DNA from: Talaromyces rugulosus
Taxonomy: Eukaryota; Ascomycota; Eurotiomycetes; Eurotiales; Trichocomaceae
Assembly: GCF_013368755.1 (NCBI RefSeq)
Contig: NC_049563.1
Coordinates: 558,001-622,000, forward strand
Direction of reading: 5' to 3'
DNA: 64,000 bases
Positions 46,680-56,470 of this stretch are shown here, piece after piece. Below the pieces are notes generated by a model. It had not been told where the DNA came from, made no database searches, and saw nothing but the letters and a program-made list of their open reading frames with translations. The position numbers and the translations under genes were made by a program. Positions within the stretch are counted from its first letter, which is position 1, and each line of letters starts with the position of its first letter.

Positions 46680-47864
46680 TCAGCACCAGCTGTATTTCTC
46701 ATTCCAGAACCACTCCACCTCGTCGCCCAATCCTAGCTTGGCGCCGTTCCATTTCAAACTGCACACGCTGCTCTCTTCGCGGTGCTCGACCTGCACATCT
46801 GGATCTAGCAGTTTCGCCGCCTTTTCAACCATCGACGTCGGATTCCAGAACTCCACTTTTTTCACGTTCAGTGCGTGTGCCTCGTATTGAGCACGACGGA
46901 TCACGGCAGCGAGTGCCTCAATAGTTCCCATTTCTCCCGGCACGGTCACCGGTTCGTCATAGCTGAAGCGCAGGATGTGCAGTGTGTGGCTTTCTGGCGA
47001 GTCGCCGAGGGTCCGGACCCAGGCACAGTACACGTTTTGGTGATCGACAGCTGCGCCTCGGACCTGCGGTTTCTTGTTCGCGAATATGCCTCTGTCAACA
47101 TAAAAGTCCTCGCGGGCCCAGTGCCAGGACATATGATCATAGTCAGGGGCAATTGCCACCTTGGCTGTTGGTGACTTTTGCGAGGCACCTAGCAGCAGGT
47201 TGCGCTCCTTGTGTTCAACAATTTCGCCGCACATGGACTGGCGGACATCGTCGGCGCTCATTGGTCTTGCGACAGGCAACTTGGCCATGGCCACGGATGT
47301 CTTGAAATGATCCTCATTGATCGATGGCAGGGTAATGTGAGTCGACATGAACGGTTTCCAGCCATACCTGCTATAAAACTTCTTGCCGATGTCAGAAAAG
47401 AGCACGGAAAAGATACCCTGCTTCCGGGGCTGGTTCTCGGTCTGCCAGGTGTCGAGTATCTGGCTCAGCTCCGCCATCATTCGCCCCGCATAGCCGCGGC
47501 CTCTAAATTCCGGCCGTGCAAAAACGCTCCCGACCCCATGGCAGACAATATCCTCGACCCTCCCCTTGTACGCGAGGTAGGCAGGCTTCCGGTACGTTTC
47601 ACAGGAGCTCAGGATGGTTCGCGAGTTGGGCGGTTTTCTGCCATCGACCAGGATCCAACAAGTGAGCGCGCCGTCTCTTGTGAGGTTCTGCTGAGACAGA
47701 TGATGCTCACGCTCGATGTACTGACCCAGCTCCAGCGGTCCTTTCCACGCCTTGCTGTTGAGGTTCAGTGTGTGCAGGTGTTCCTCCGGGGTCGCGGGGA
47801 CCAGCTTTAGGTGGGGCGAATCTCCAGCTAGATCGCTGTCCATGGCGATGTCAGCGGAACCCAT
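46680..47864 (-). CDS. GNAT acetyltransferase, LYC1 (lysine N-acetyltransferase)-like
   Basis: 394 residues, single exon. The longer open frame starts at GTG, so ATG 47864 is preferred. The N-terminus (H-L-K-L-V-P-A-T-P-E-E, then L-T-C-W-I-L-V-D-G-R) and the GNAT acetyl-CoA loop F-A-R-P-E-F-R-G-R-G-Y-A (R/Q-x-x-G-x-G/A type) are visible. S-D-I-G-K-K-F-Y-S-R-Y-G-W follows, then a large C-terminal domain ending E-V-E-W-F-W-N-E-K-Y-S-W-C. This architecture matches the LYC1 family, named from yeast lysine degradation via N6-acetyl-lysine. Substrate in this fungus is inferred only. Confidence 0.72.
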   Translation of the reverse strand: MGSADIAMDSDLAGDSPHLKLVPATPEEHLHTLNLNSKAWKGPLELGQYIEREHHLSQQNLTRDGALTCWILVDGRKPPNSRTILSSCETYRKPAYLAYKGRVEDIVCHGVGSVFARPEFRGRGYAGRMMAELSQILDTWQTENQPRKQGIFSVLFSDIGKKFYSRYGWKPFMSTHITLPSINEDHFKTSVAMAKLPVARPMSADDVRQSMCGEIVEHKERNLLLGASQKSPTAKVAIAPDYDHMSWHWAREDFYVDRGIFANKKPQVRGAAVDHQNVYCAWVRTLGDSPESHTLHILRFSYDEPVTVPGEMGTIEALAAVIRRAQYEAHALNVKKVEFWNPTSMVEKAAKLLDPDVQVEHREESSVCSLKWNGAKLGLGDEVEWFWNEKYSWC

Positions 47865-49647
47865 ACTGACTGTAAGAAACCAAAACGAGACTGGTGTTGG
47901 TGTTGAAGGTGTGCGCGTTGAGATGAGCTTCGATGTGTATGCGAATTTGGTCACACGGGGGTGTGTCTAGATGTGGCACAAGCGGGAAACATTATCTGTT
48001 CTTTGTAGTAGGATCGAACAACTCTAAACTTTTTTCCCCCGCGCCTTGCCTCTTTGCCTACATCATCAATGGGGATGATGTGTGGTCGGAAAGCCACGCC
48101 CTGCAAAAGTGGATTACTTTGCCCTTACCTAATAATGTAACCGGCCCGGTTGAAACCGACGGCAAGCGTCGGCCCCAAGATACGGGCAACAATGACAGTT
48201 GACAAGAATGACCTTGTTGGACGATGATTTGCACGGAAGTGGAGGAGGAGGATTTAAACGAGGTTACACTGTTGCAGCGGTGGCTCTGGCGATAAGCAAA
48301 GGCGATGATAACCTTGCTGCGCCAAATGGAGACCATACCATGTATCGTCTAGTGTAAACCCCGGATCCTAGAGGCAATCAAGATCTTGGAGATCATAGAA
48401 AATGCTTGTAATTTTGAGTAATTTGAGACCGTGGCAAGCCGTCGAAATATCATTCAGTCAAGTTTCTTTGACCCAGCGCGCACCTGACAAGTCCGACCAG
48501 ACCCTAATCATGTCCTACCGTATCACGGACCTTTGATGCAAGGAAACGGCAGCGAGCATGTTCGGTCAGCGCGAAAAAGTTGGCCAAGGCATCATGAAAG
48601 GTAGTTCTAACAACGCAGTAACAAAGGGCCGCTGTGATTGTCTTCAGTCGGACGATCTTGAAGGAGAGTTGCCGCCGACTGCGCGCCAATTCGAGACTAA
48701 GTGAACCCCTGTCGTCGAGTTAGAGCTCCGTCGATAGTTGGGACTGATTCCAGAGCGCCAACGAGGTGACTAGCCCTGGCTCCGCTCGGAGAGGAGTGCC
48801 GCGGCTATCCAAGGCCCCAAGCAATTAGCAGTTAGTATGGCAATGATAATAACGAATCTATACCGTGAACGGGGATGGGATGCACAGGCAGTGCAGGGAA
48901 TAATAAGAAAAGAGATGCTGAGGGTGAAGCTGAATCGCGAGGCTGCAGCGGGTGTGCGGCGTGCTCCTTCCCTAATAGGCTGCGGAGGGGCAACTCAACT
49001 CGACCTCGCATCTCACGATAGTTGGGACTACCACCCATCGCACCTCGCAGACAATACACTCACCGTCAGTCTAGCCTCGTTCTGGCCTTGTGCTTGAGCA
49101 GCTCACCATGCAGCCAACAAAGACGGCGCCAAAAAGAAACAAAGAACGCGACCGGCAGCCAGTGTGACGACGGAGGGTCAGTGGACAAGGAAGTGACTCG
49201 CAATCCTGGCAAACAGGCAAGATAGAAACAACAAAAAGCAACCCCAACGAGGCGCTCGCCGTGGATTGGCGGAACCAAGAGCTAGCCAACAGCCTAACAA
49301 GCGCCGAGAGGGGTTTACATATTATGTGCATCCGCAGAGGAAATGCCCCCTCATGTCACACAATATTGCCCCCGTTGAGATGAAAAGGACTCGAAAGCGC
49401 ACTTCTCCCCAGCAAATAAATAGACGGCACGAATCGTGGTGCTAGTCAGTTCGATCCTTCAACATAATGGTTTTCGAGCATCTGATGAACCGTGGATGCT
49501 AAGGAGGGACGACTCAAATTACACAAACCGGAACACCCTGCTTGCGTGACTCACACGAAATAGGCCAGTTTGTCAGTCGGGGGGCACAGTGTCTGAGAAA
49601 ACCATTCTTCTTTACCGAATTCACTCTAAGCTTGTTGGGTATATGAT
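47865..49647. other. divergent promoter region LYC1-like / RBR ligase
   Basis: 1.8 kb without a convincing gene. No tRNA-like cloverleaf noticed. Open frames on both strands between 48.8 and 49.4 kb overlap each other and lack protein character. Confidence 0.45.
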
Positions 49648-51646
49648 ATGGCATTCCATATCGAAAAGGAGCCTGGATATTGGCAAGACACAATGGACAA
49701 TCGTCCAAGTCACAGGGATGGTGAGACTTCCTTGCTTCAGCTTCTTTCTAGGCATTACTTACTTTTGAATAGTGTCCCTACAACCAAAACCAAATCCAGT
49801 ATCACCGTTGAATATCTCTCACTTCCCTAGAAAGTCGGGATATCAAGGTGGCCAGGCTGTCTATGCGCCTTGTATACAAACAGCTCCGGACACGAGCAAC
49901 TGGTCTAATCATTTTTACAGCCCATTATTTGCTTTGAAAGGGTTTAATCCTTCCAATGAGGTACGAATATCTATCTATTCTAGATATTAGTTTGCGGAAA
50001 TTTCCGCGCAATATCGATTACTTTTTTCCCTCACGAGGCTAACTTAAACAAAGGCCGCCCATACCTTAGCTATCCAAACGAATCATCGCTCGAGACCTAC
50101 CACTCAGCCGGAGCCTGCAGTGTCTTTCCAGCAACCATACCTCCACCCTCGGGGTTTTCACCGTGATATCCCATTACAGACGCCCAGACCTGCATCCCGC
50201 CTTGACAGTCATCCGATACTTCCTCCCATTTTCAACCACCAGCGTTTTATCGACCAGACTATTGTCAAACCTGCAGAGGCGGTACCACGTCCGTTCGACT
50301 TGGAATATTTCTATTCCAAACGAGCGATGAAGAGAAGACCATCAGACGACGAGTCGAATACGGAAGATCCGAAACGACCCCGGAAAGGCCCATGTTATAA
50401 GTAAGTAAATAGATCAATGTAGATATATATCCACGGCGCTAACTGTGCATATAGATTGATAGCGCTTGCCAATGAATTCCCCTTTGTACAGCATAAGACC
50501 ATTCGAGCTCTGCTATCACGCCATGAAACTCTACTAGATGCATACGAGGCCCTTTACCACTTGGAACAGCCGGATCCAAACGATGATCGTAATCCATTGA
50601 CACGACTACGACGTGTTCGACCTAAAAACGAGACAAATATCCCGTTAGAAATACAACGTGAAATCGAACAGATCAAAAAAATTGTTGCCGATAATGCTAA
50701 GAATTTGGTCGAATGCCAGTGTTGCTTCGTCGGCGTGTCACCCAAGGTTGCGATCTCTTGCAACGGGGACGAAACGCATTCTTTCTGTCGTCGTTGTATC
50801 AAAAAATACGCAGAGACACAGCTCGGGCAGATGAACTACGACATCAAATGTATTGATGTAAGTGGGTGTCATGCGGGATTTGAAAAGGCCCTTCTCCAAC
50901 AAGTTGTGGGCGAGAAATTCCTGAAGCGACTAGAATTTCTCCAACAAATGGACGAACTTACAAAGTCTGGTGTAAAGGGTCTCGAGGGCTGTCCATTTTG
51001 CGAGTTCAAGGCCGTATGCGTGCCGCTTGTGCAGGTCAAAGGAACCCCGAAATTCTCTTGCCAGAACCCAGACTGCGGAAAAGTTAGCTGTCGACTATGC
51101 CAGTGTGAATCACATGCACCAAAAAGCTGCGCGCAAGCCAAAAAGGAGCGCGGTGTTCCAGAGCGCCGAGAAGTAGAAGAGGCTATGACCAAGGCTTTGC
51201 TTCGCACTTGTCCGAAATGCGGCATCAGCATAGTCAAAGAAAGCGGCTGCAACAAGATTCAATGCAGGTGCGGTACGCTCATTTGCGATGTATGCAAGGC
51301 CAATATCACAAAAGCCGGGTATAAACACTTCTCCCGGGAAGGATGCCCTCCCTCCGAGCCGGACCAGGGACAGAGTCGTCTCGTGGATGAGGTCCAACGA
51401 GCGGGAAACGCAGCAGTTGACAAGATTGTCGCTGGGAATGGAAACATTCTTCGTGAGCAGCTGCACATCGAAGCTCCCCAGCCGCAGCCTGAACCCGTAC
51501 ATTTCAACTTTGCACCACCACCAGTGAATATGCGTTTCCCTCACCCACTATTACGCGCCGATCCTGCTCCGTTTGAGCCTCGAAATTTCCCTCAATACTT
51601 CCCCCAATACCTCCCCCCAAACAACCTACCAAATCGCCTTTCCTGA
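49648..51646 (+). CDS. RBR E3 ubiquitin ligase, RNF216/TRIAD3-like
   Basis: Exons 49648-49720, 49773-49960, 50054-50400 and 50455-51646 encode 599 residues. The later exons were extended upstream because their frame has no ATG: splicing joins N-P-S-N-E to A-A-H-T-L and the ATG falls at 49648. Residues 1-200 are low-complexity and basic (K-R-R-P-S-D-D). Then come a helical region (F-V-Q-H-K-T-I-R-A-L-L-S-R) and a RING1-IBR-RING2 block. C-Q-C-C-F begins RING1, C-R-R-C-I-K-K-Y continues it, and C-x-x-C pairs (C-P-F-C, C-R-L-C-Q-C) form the IBR. RING2 is C-P-K-C-G-I-S-I-V-K-E-S-G-C-N-K-I-Q-C, holding the presumed catalytic Cys. Substrates unknown. Confidence 0.85.
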
Positions 51647-52429
51647 TTGAGTATGCTTGCGGATCCCCTTCTGCGTCGTTCTTAACTAATCTTGCTCCAT
51701 GTCTTTGAAACTTGATTTCCATGTCGGGCGCCTGGGCTTTTTCCAAATATATTTTGAGGGCTACACCGAATGACCTTTGAATGCGAAAACAAAATTACAG
51801 CACTAACTTGCAAAGAGTGTAATGAGATTCTACATATCACCCAAAAGGGCAACTAATATGATGTTTACATGAATTAGCTTTGACTTTTTCCTTTTTGATC
51901 TTTTCATTACGTAGTCCCTCATCTATTTTCTTTACCATTATATTGATATGGCTAGAGGTGCTCAGACTGGATTATTTGATTGGTCTACATATAGATTTAT
52001 CAATTGATGTATGTTGACTCTGTACAAAAGACATGCTGAAGGTCCCCTAGGCAGTTAACTGTGGTATACAGAGATGTAGGGTATCTATCTACAGGCTAAT
52101 AAAATCTGACAAGGTTGACATCCGAGATCATCGGTGGCAAAGATCTATCCCATCCTCTGTTTTATTTTCCTTCTCTGATATACCACATTATTTATATATA
52201 CCAGACGTGACGACGTCGATGATAATAATCTATGACGTGGAGTTTCGTGAGGGGGTGGCCTCCCTAAATAAGGATGTTATAGGACGTACCATACATGCAG
52301 GTTCGAGATACGCGATAGAGATAAAGTCCTTCATCAATCATCACTCCCCAGGAGACTCTCCCCTCTCGCCTCTCTACCCTTCTCCGCTCTTCATTTCGCC
52401 CATCTCTTACTTCAGCGGCTGAAGTCTTC
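51647..52429. other. left flank of the duplicated module
   Basis: No gene. The part at 51780-51925 is similar to 54995-55140 (shared words such as AAAATTACRG-ACTAACT and TTTCTCCTTT/TTTTTCCTTT). This shows the 3' flank of the small basic gene was copied along with it. Confidence 0.5.
51780..51925. repeat. diverged repeat, copy 1 (3' flank of small basic gene A)
   Basis: Aligned by eye with 54995-55140 in the same orientation. Matching words include AAAATTAC, AGAGTGYAATG and TATCACC, with many substitutions. Confidence 0.5.
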
Positions 52430-52950
52430 AGTCAAAGGCGGGAGATTTGCTTCCACCTCTCTCGATCTCCTTGATCTAACAATCCCAATTAGCTCTGATA
52501 GATTTTAGCCATGATGCATAAGTACTTAATTTACGTTCTTGGGTTTTGAGGACCTCTTTTTGGCCTTATTGCCCACCTTCTTGGTGACTTTCTTCCTGGC
52601 CGTTTAAGCAGCCCTAGGCGGCAACGGCTGCTGTCTCGCACATTGATCATATTCTACTCAAGTATTAGAGGTAGTCATAGACCTTCAGATACTAATAGCA
52701 CAATTGAACTTACTGTGATTACCATGGTGTTCTTAGCCCGGATTGGCGTCGCGGCCGTTGCTGGCCGATTACCACATTGTCACCCTCTCGCACGTTGATC
52801 AAATTCTATTCAATCGTTAGAATACGTCATGTTCTCAGATACCAATAGCAAGCCTGAACGTACTTGGATGGCCGTTTTTCTAGCGCTGGTGGTGCTGGTG
52901 CTTCTGCTGATGTTGATTTTCCTGATATGTGAGTTCTCTTCCGGGCCACG
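52430..52950 (-). pseudogene. decayed copy of the small basic/coiled-coil gene (copy A)
   Basis: Matches the intact gene at 55238-55681 exon by exon. The start is ACG (52875-52873) where the intact copy has ATG. Exon 2 begins N-L-I-N-V-R-E-G-D-N-V-V-I-G-Q-Q-R-P as in the intact copy (..R-E-G-G-N-V-V-I-G..), then runs into a stop. The start of exon 2 with its flanking introns is present twice in tandem (about 52730-52810 and 52600-52660). The Lys-rich run survives in the wrong frame, and the coiled-coil exon carries stops. No intact product is possible. Confidence 0.65.
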
Positions 52951-53016
52951 TAAAGAAGTTGTAACAAACAGCACTTACAAAATACAGAGCATTTCGACAA
53001 TCCCCAGTCAAGTATC

Positions 53017-53562
53017 TCAAGTATCCTGCTGCGGGCTCGGGTCCTGTATGTAGGCAGAGTCCACCTTCACCCCCACACTTCCGATAGCGGTCTTGACAAC
53101 CACAAGAAGGTCCTGCGTCCACATTTTCGACGCCTGGTCGATTCTTCGGAACAGCGGGCCCTTTCGAATGGAGTAAGGTGGTGGGCTCGTCGTTGGCACC
53201 TGTAACCGCAATTGGTGGAGATTAGATGAGACGCCATGATAAAACGCACCTGGACCGTCTTTCACCCATTGAATACAGGGTTTTATACCACTTATCAGGA
53301 TGATTCTAGTTTCGGGAGGGCTCCAATCCTTTTGAAATCCTTTGGCCTCAATAACCAAAAATCGATGCCAGTCATTTCTGTAGAAGATTCTGGCGGACAC
53401 ATTCATCTTCCGATACTGTATCCTATCGCTCGAAGACGTAGTTTGTGCCGAAGTAGTGCATTGACACATTTCGACATCTACCTCAAAGGAACCGGGAATG
53501 ATCAAACCCGCAAGCGCAAGATAGTAGACATGCTCGTGTACATAGGTGGTTCTGGTAGCCAT
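53017..53562 (-). pseudogene. truncated paralogue of the E-x-K nuclease-like protein (copy A)
   Basis: The frame is open for 181 codons, but only residues 1 to about 80 align with the 56471-57016 protein: 'T-T-x-Y..GLI-P-G-x-E-V' and M-N-V-x(5)-F with V-I-E-A-K (E72, K74). Beyond that the frame is unrelated and lacks the Q-x3-Y part. A TATAAAA box (53281-53287) and sequence upstream of the small gene's intron fall inside it, so the right part is really the neighbour's promoter. Probably non-functional. The equal length of both ORFs is coincidence. Confidence 0.6.
53281..53287 (-). promoter_or_regulatory. TATA box of the decayed small basic gene (copy A)
   Basis: GTGGTATAAAACC on the minus strand, equivalent to GATGGTATAAATACC of the intact copy at 55889-55896. 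Confidence 0.5.
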
Positions 53563-53778
53563 TGGAGGTCAACCCCTCGTAATAACCCATATCGAGTGAA
53601 CCAAGCCATGTGTAGTAATGGAGAATACTACATTAGTCTCCCCCCAGGATGTCACTGCTATCGGTGTCTATCATCACCATACTCTCTTCAAAGCAGTCTT
53701 AGCATAGAAGGAGCTCCTACCGGTACTATAATCCTTCCTTTCAATCAAGAAGAGATAGTGTATTTACGTCTGAGGTGA

Positions 53779-54329
53779 ATATACCGCTGTCTTCCAGATC
53801 GCAGAACATCTGTATTACTTTGTTGTCTATTAAAGTAAATATTAACGATTCGTTTAGACCAATAAAAGAATCTAGTTTTAGGGCTCCAAGTTTGGATCTT
53901 TGAGATGACCTTTGATCCAAGAGAGTGGTGATCTAACCTTTGGAAAGAATTAGAACTCGAAACACCTTATTACACATAGCTAGGGAAGGAGCAGTTTACC
54001 TGTTTCATTGCAGGAACCAATGTTTGTAAATTGGCTTATGATAGGGGACAGTATATGTTGCGCGAAATGTGCGGACCAATCATATTCCATTTTATGCGAT
54101 GATGATAATCAGTCAGTATATTGTAAGACGTTGCAATGAGGAGGTGAAGTGAGGTCGGATATGATGTTGGGCGGCTTCGTTAGGGCTCACTTTGGCTCGC
54201 CGCTGGTCGCGCTGCCTTCTAGAGTTTCTGGCAGCCCACATGAATGTTGATCATGCGCGCCTAAGCGACATGTTGGTCGTTTCCAATATGCTGATATGGC
54301 ATAAACTAAAGGCAGTCAGCACGAATATG
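53779..54329. other. sequence between truncated copy A and its promoter-like repeat
   Basis: No gene recognised. It separates the ATG of copy A (53562) from the promoter-like block at 54330-54500 by about 770 bp, against about 100 bp in the intact copy. This suggests a later insertion. The plus frame 53236-53778 is open through part of this area but has no recognisable product. Confidence 0.4.
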
Positions 54330-54500
54330 AGGCCGTCAGTGGTGAGGAAGGGAGAAGATTAGAGAGAAAAACGAGAAAAGAGGGGAGAAGCAGGGAAAAT
54401 ACCCCTGGCGGGACGAGATTAGGAGATTTTACACCGCTGACTCTCAAAGGTGCCGGTGCCAGTCTCATGATCATATTGTATCGGGCACCGCACCTTGGGT
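54330..54500 (-). repeat. inverted copy of the nuclease-like gene promoter
   Basis: Reverse complement of this block aligns with 56215-56370 upstream of the intact gene. Shared words include ACAATATRAT, GRCTGGCACCG, TTTGAGAG, CTCCCCTCTTTTCTC, and CCACTGAYRGCCTCATAT. Confidence 0.65.
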
Positions 54501-54719
54501 AGGCCATGACTTCTGGGATGGTGGCTTATTGGCTGGTATTATGCCAATGGATATCAACCAAAAACCTATGGACTTCCCTTGTCAGATTGGGCACTGCATA
54601 TATCGATAATTTTCCTCTTGGTAAGAGACTACCATTAAACAATAGCCCCGCGGGGTATATCAAGGTACGCTTCAATCAAATGAACTGTCAAAATAATGCC
54701 AATGCCTATTAATAGGACT

Positions 54720-54975
54720 CTTTGGTGGGATAATTGCAAAAGTCGTAAAACGGTCAGTCACGAATTTAATAGATTAATCAGGTCTCGATTGGCTTAGTAG
54801 TAGTATATATTATTGCACTAGTATCCGGAACATCTTGCCCTAAATCCCCTACTGAATGAAGATTGCTCTAGAAGACAGCTGAGACAGCTTTCCACGGCCA
54901 AAATAGGGAATTGAGATGATGAAATGACCCCTAGTCAGGAGTTGATTCTCTTTTTTTGTGTTTTTCCCTCACCTA
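54720..54975. repeat. diverged direct repeat flanking the module (left copy)
   Basis: Aligned by eye with 57310-57560: CAGGTCTCGATT, then a RAATGAASATTG word, AACAGCTGARA-like and CAGGAGTTGATT, followed by a T-run and TTTYTCCC. The pair brackets the intact module and looks like the boundary of a tandem duplication. Confidence 0.6.
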
Positions 54976-54994
54976 TCTTCCTACAGCTACACAA

Positions 54995-55140
54995 AAAGGC
55001 CTTTGCATACAAATCAAAATTACGGTACTAACTGTGAAGAGTGCAATGCTTCTATTTATCACCTAAACTGGCATTACCAACGATGATAATTAAATGGAAT
55101 TGTCGTTGCCTTTCTCCTTTCACTCCGTGATACCTCACCT
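54995..55140. repeat. diverged repeat, copy 2 (3' flank of small basic gene B)
   Basis: Counterpart of 51780-51925 in the same orientation, just downstream of the intact small gene's stop codon. Confidence 0.5.
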
Positions 55141-55237
55141 GTTTCTTGTCAATTTTAGGTAGTTGGAAAATGTTCGGAATATTTAACGGATCTCAATTCA
55201 TCTCAAGTGCTACGAGGTTATCAATCAATCACCACAC

Positions 55238-55681
55238 TCAGCGGCAGCAAAGCTCCATATCTTCCCCCCCATCCACCCCCTTCTCCTCCCCCTCCTCCTT
55301 CTCCTCCATCTTCTTTAGGTCTTCCTTCAGCTGCTGCAGTCTCTGCAGCCGAAGGCGGGAGGTTTCCTGCGCCTCTTCCTCGGCGGCCTCCAGGCGCGCG
55401 ATCTCCTGGGACTGATAAGCCTAGTTAGCTTAGATCTAATTTTAGGCAGGATAGATTAACACTTACCAGGCCACCCTCAGTCCTCAGGGCTCTTTTTGTG
55501 GCCTTCTTGGTGGCCTTCTTCTTCTTGGAAACCCGGGCAGCCCGGGGCTGGCGCAAGGGCCGTTGCTGGCCGATCACCACATTGCCCCCTTCTCGGACGT
55601 TGATTAAATTCTATTCAATGGTTAGAACCGGACAAAATCATGAGATACACATAGCAAAACTGAACTTACTTGGATTGCCAT
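55238..55681 (-). CDS. small basic protein with coiled coil (module gene 1, intact copy)
   Basis: Exons 55670-55681, 55467-55610 and 55238-55411 with 59- and 55-bp introns (GTAAGT donors, AATAG and ATCAG acceptors) give 109 residues. The family is unknown to me. After M-A-I-Q, exon 2 encodes N-L-I-N-V-R-E-G-G-N-V-V-I-G-Q-Q followed by a strongly basic run (R-V-S-K-K-K-K-A-T-K-K-A-T-K-R). Exon 3 encodes a Leu/Glu-rich coiled coil (E-I-A-R-L-E-A-A-E-E-E, then L-R-L-Q-R-L-Q-Q-L-K-E-D-L-K-K-M) and an acidic Gly-rich tail. The pattern of basic run plus coiled coil suggests nucleic-acid binding or dimerisation, which is inference. The frame is open further upstream through an Asn/Ile trinucleotide repeat, so a longer N-terminus is possible. 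Conservation of all splice sites in the decayed copy supports the model. Confidence 0.6.
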
Positions 55682-55700
55682 TGCTCTGGCAGCGGCGGCG

Positions 55701-55702
55701 GC

Positions 55703-55736
<34 letters not shown>

Positions 55737-55760
55737 TTGTTGTTGTTGTTGTTGTTGTGG
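55701..55760. repeat. GAT/GTT trinucleotide microsatellite
   Basis: About 11 GAT units followed by about 8 GTT units immediately upstream of the intact small gene's ATG; on the minus strand it reads (AAC)n(ATC)n. The decayed copy has an eroded CAN version at about 52880-52915. Confidence 0.85.
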
Positions 55761-55888
55761 TTTCTTAACCTGATTCATATGTGAGTACTCTTCTGGGATA
55801 TATAAACGAACTGTGAAAATTTGCACTCACACAAAAAACTGTATTTCGACGCTGGGAAGAAAAAAAGAAGAAGGGAAGCTTAGCCTGG

Positions 55889-55896
55889 TATTTATA
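55889..55896 (-). promoter_or_regulatory. TATA box of the small basic gene (copy B)
   Basis: TATAAATA on the minus strand, about 210 bp upstream of ATG 55681. It is conserved with the decayed copy, and a 5' UTR exon ending at a GTGAGTGC donor near 55833 is likely. Confidence 0.5.
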
Positions 55897-56214
55897 CCAT
55901 CGTGTGGAGATATATCGACAATGGGGAAGCCAGAATAAAACCAAGTATTGAATATCTGTTCTTATTATCCTCAAGTTTGGCAAATTTGTCAATTGATACG
56001 CCCCGTGGGGTGATTGTTCCATGACAAGAGCCCTTAATAAATGAGAATGCCTTCTATTCAAGATCCTATTCAACATACCATTCAATGTCTATTAGTGGAC
56101 ACATTGCTTCACCTGGTAAAAACAAAGCCTATTGGTCATTGGTCGACCCTCATGAGCATTCACAATCAATTGATATTAAGTCTTGAGAGGGAATATCGCA
56201 TATCACCCAATGAG

Positions 56215-56370
56215 CCGCAACCCCAGGGCCCAACACAATATAATTAGGAGGCTGGCACCGTTTGAGAGCAGGGATCAGTGGCCTCGAAGCCAGAGGCCCA
56301 CTTCCTACTCCCCTCTTTTCTCTCTTTCTTTCTCTTCTTTTTCCTTTCTCGCCACTGATAGCCTCATATC
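56215..56370 (+). promoter_or_regulatory. promoter region of the nuclease-like gene
   Basis: C/T-rich core (CTCCCCTCTTTTCTCTCTTTC...) 100-250 bp upstream of ATG 56471, with an inverted homologue at 54330-54500. A GTAAGT donor follows at about 56381 and an acceptor-like CATCTAG at 56429, so a 5' UTR intron is likely. Confidence 0.5.
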
Positions 56371-56470
56371 TGTGAAAAGGTAAGTCCAGCTCTTGACAAC
56401 GCTTGTGTATAACCTAACTGCATCTAGTTGATATTTTCTCTCCAAATCGAAAATAATAACAACAACAACT

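Noticed and set aside
48500..49400. Possible genes in several frames upstream of the RBR ligase
   Set aside because: All are short, overlapping and without motifs; composition is that of a promoter region.
52829..53053. Plus-strand frame with a hydrophobic Leu/Val-rich segment, looking like a small membrane protein
   Set aside because: It is antisense to the eroded CAN trinucleotide repeat of the decayed small gene; the hydrophobic run is the complement of that repeat.
53017..53300. Possible intron (GTGCGT...TTACAG) in the truncated paralogue that would lead into a Cys-rich tail
   Set aside because: The joined tail runs into the neighbour's trinucleotide repeat and has no counterpart in the intact paralogue.
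53236..53778. 180-codon plus-strand frame overlapping the truncated nuclease-like copy
   Set aside because: Mostly antisense to the better-supported minus-strand homology; the non-overlapping tail has no recognisable domain.
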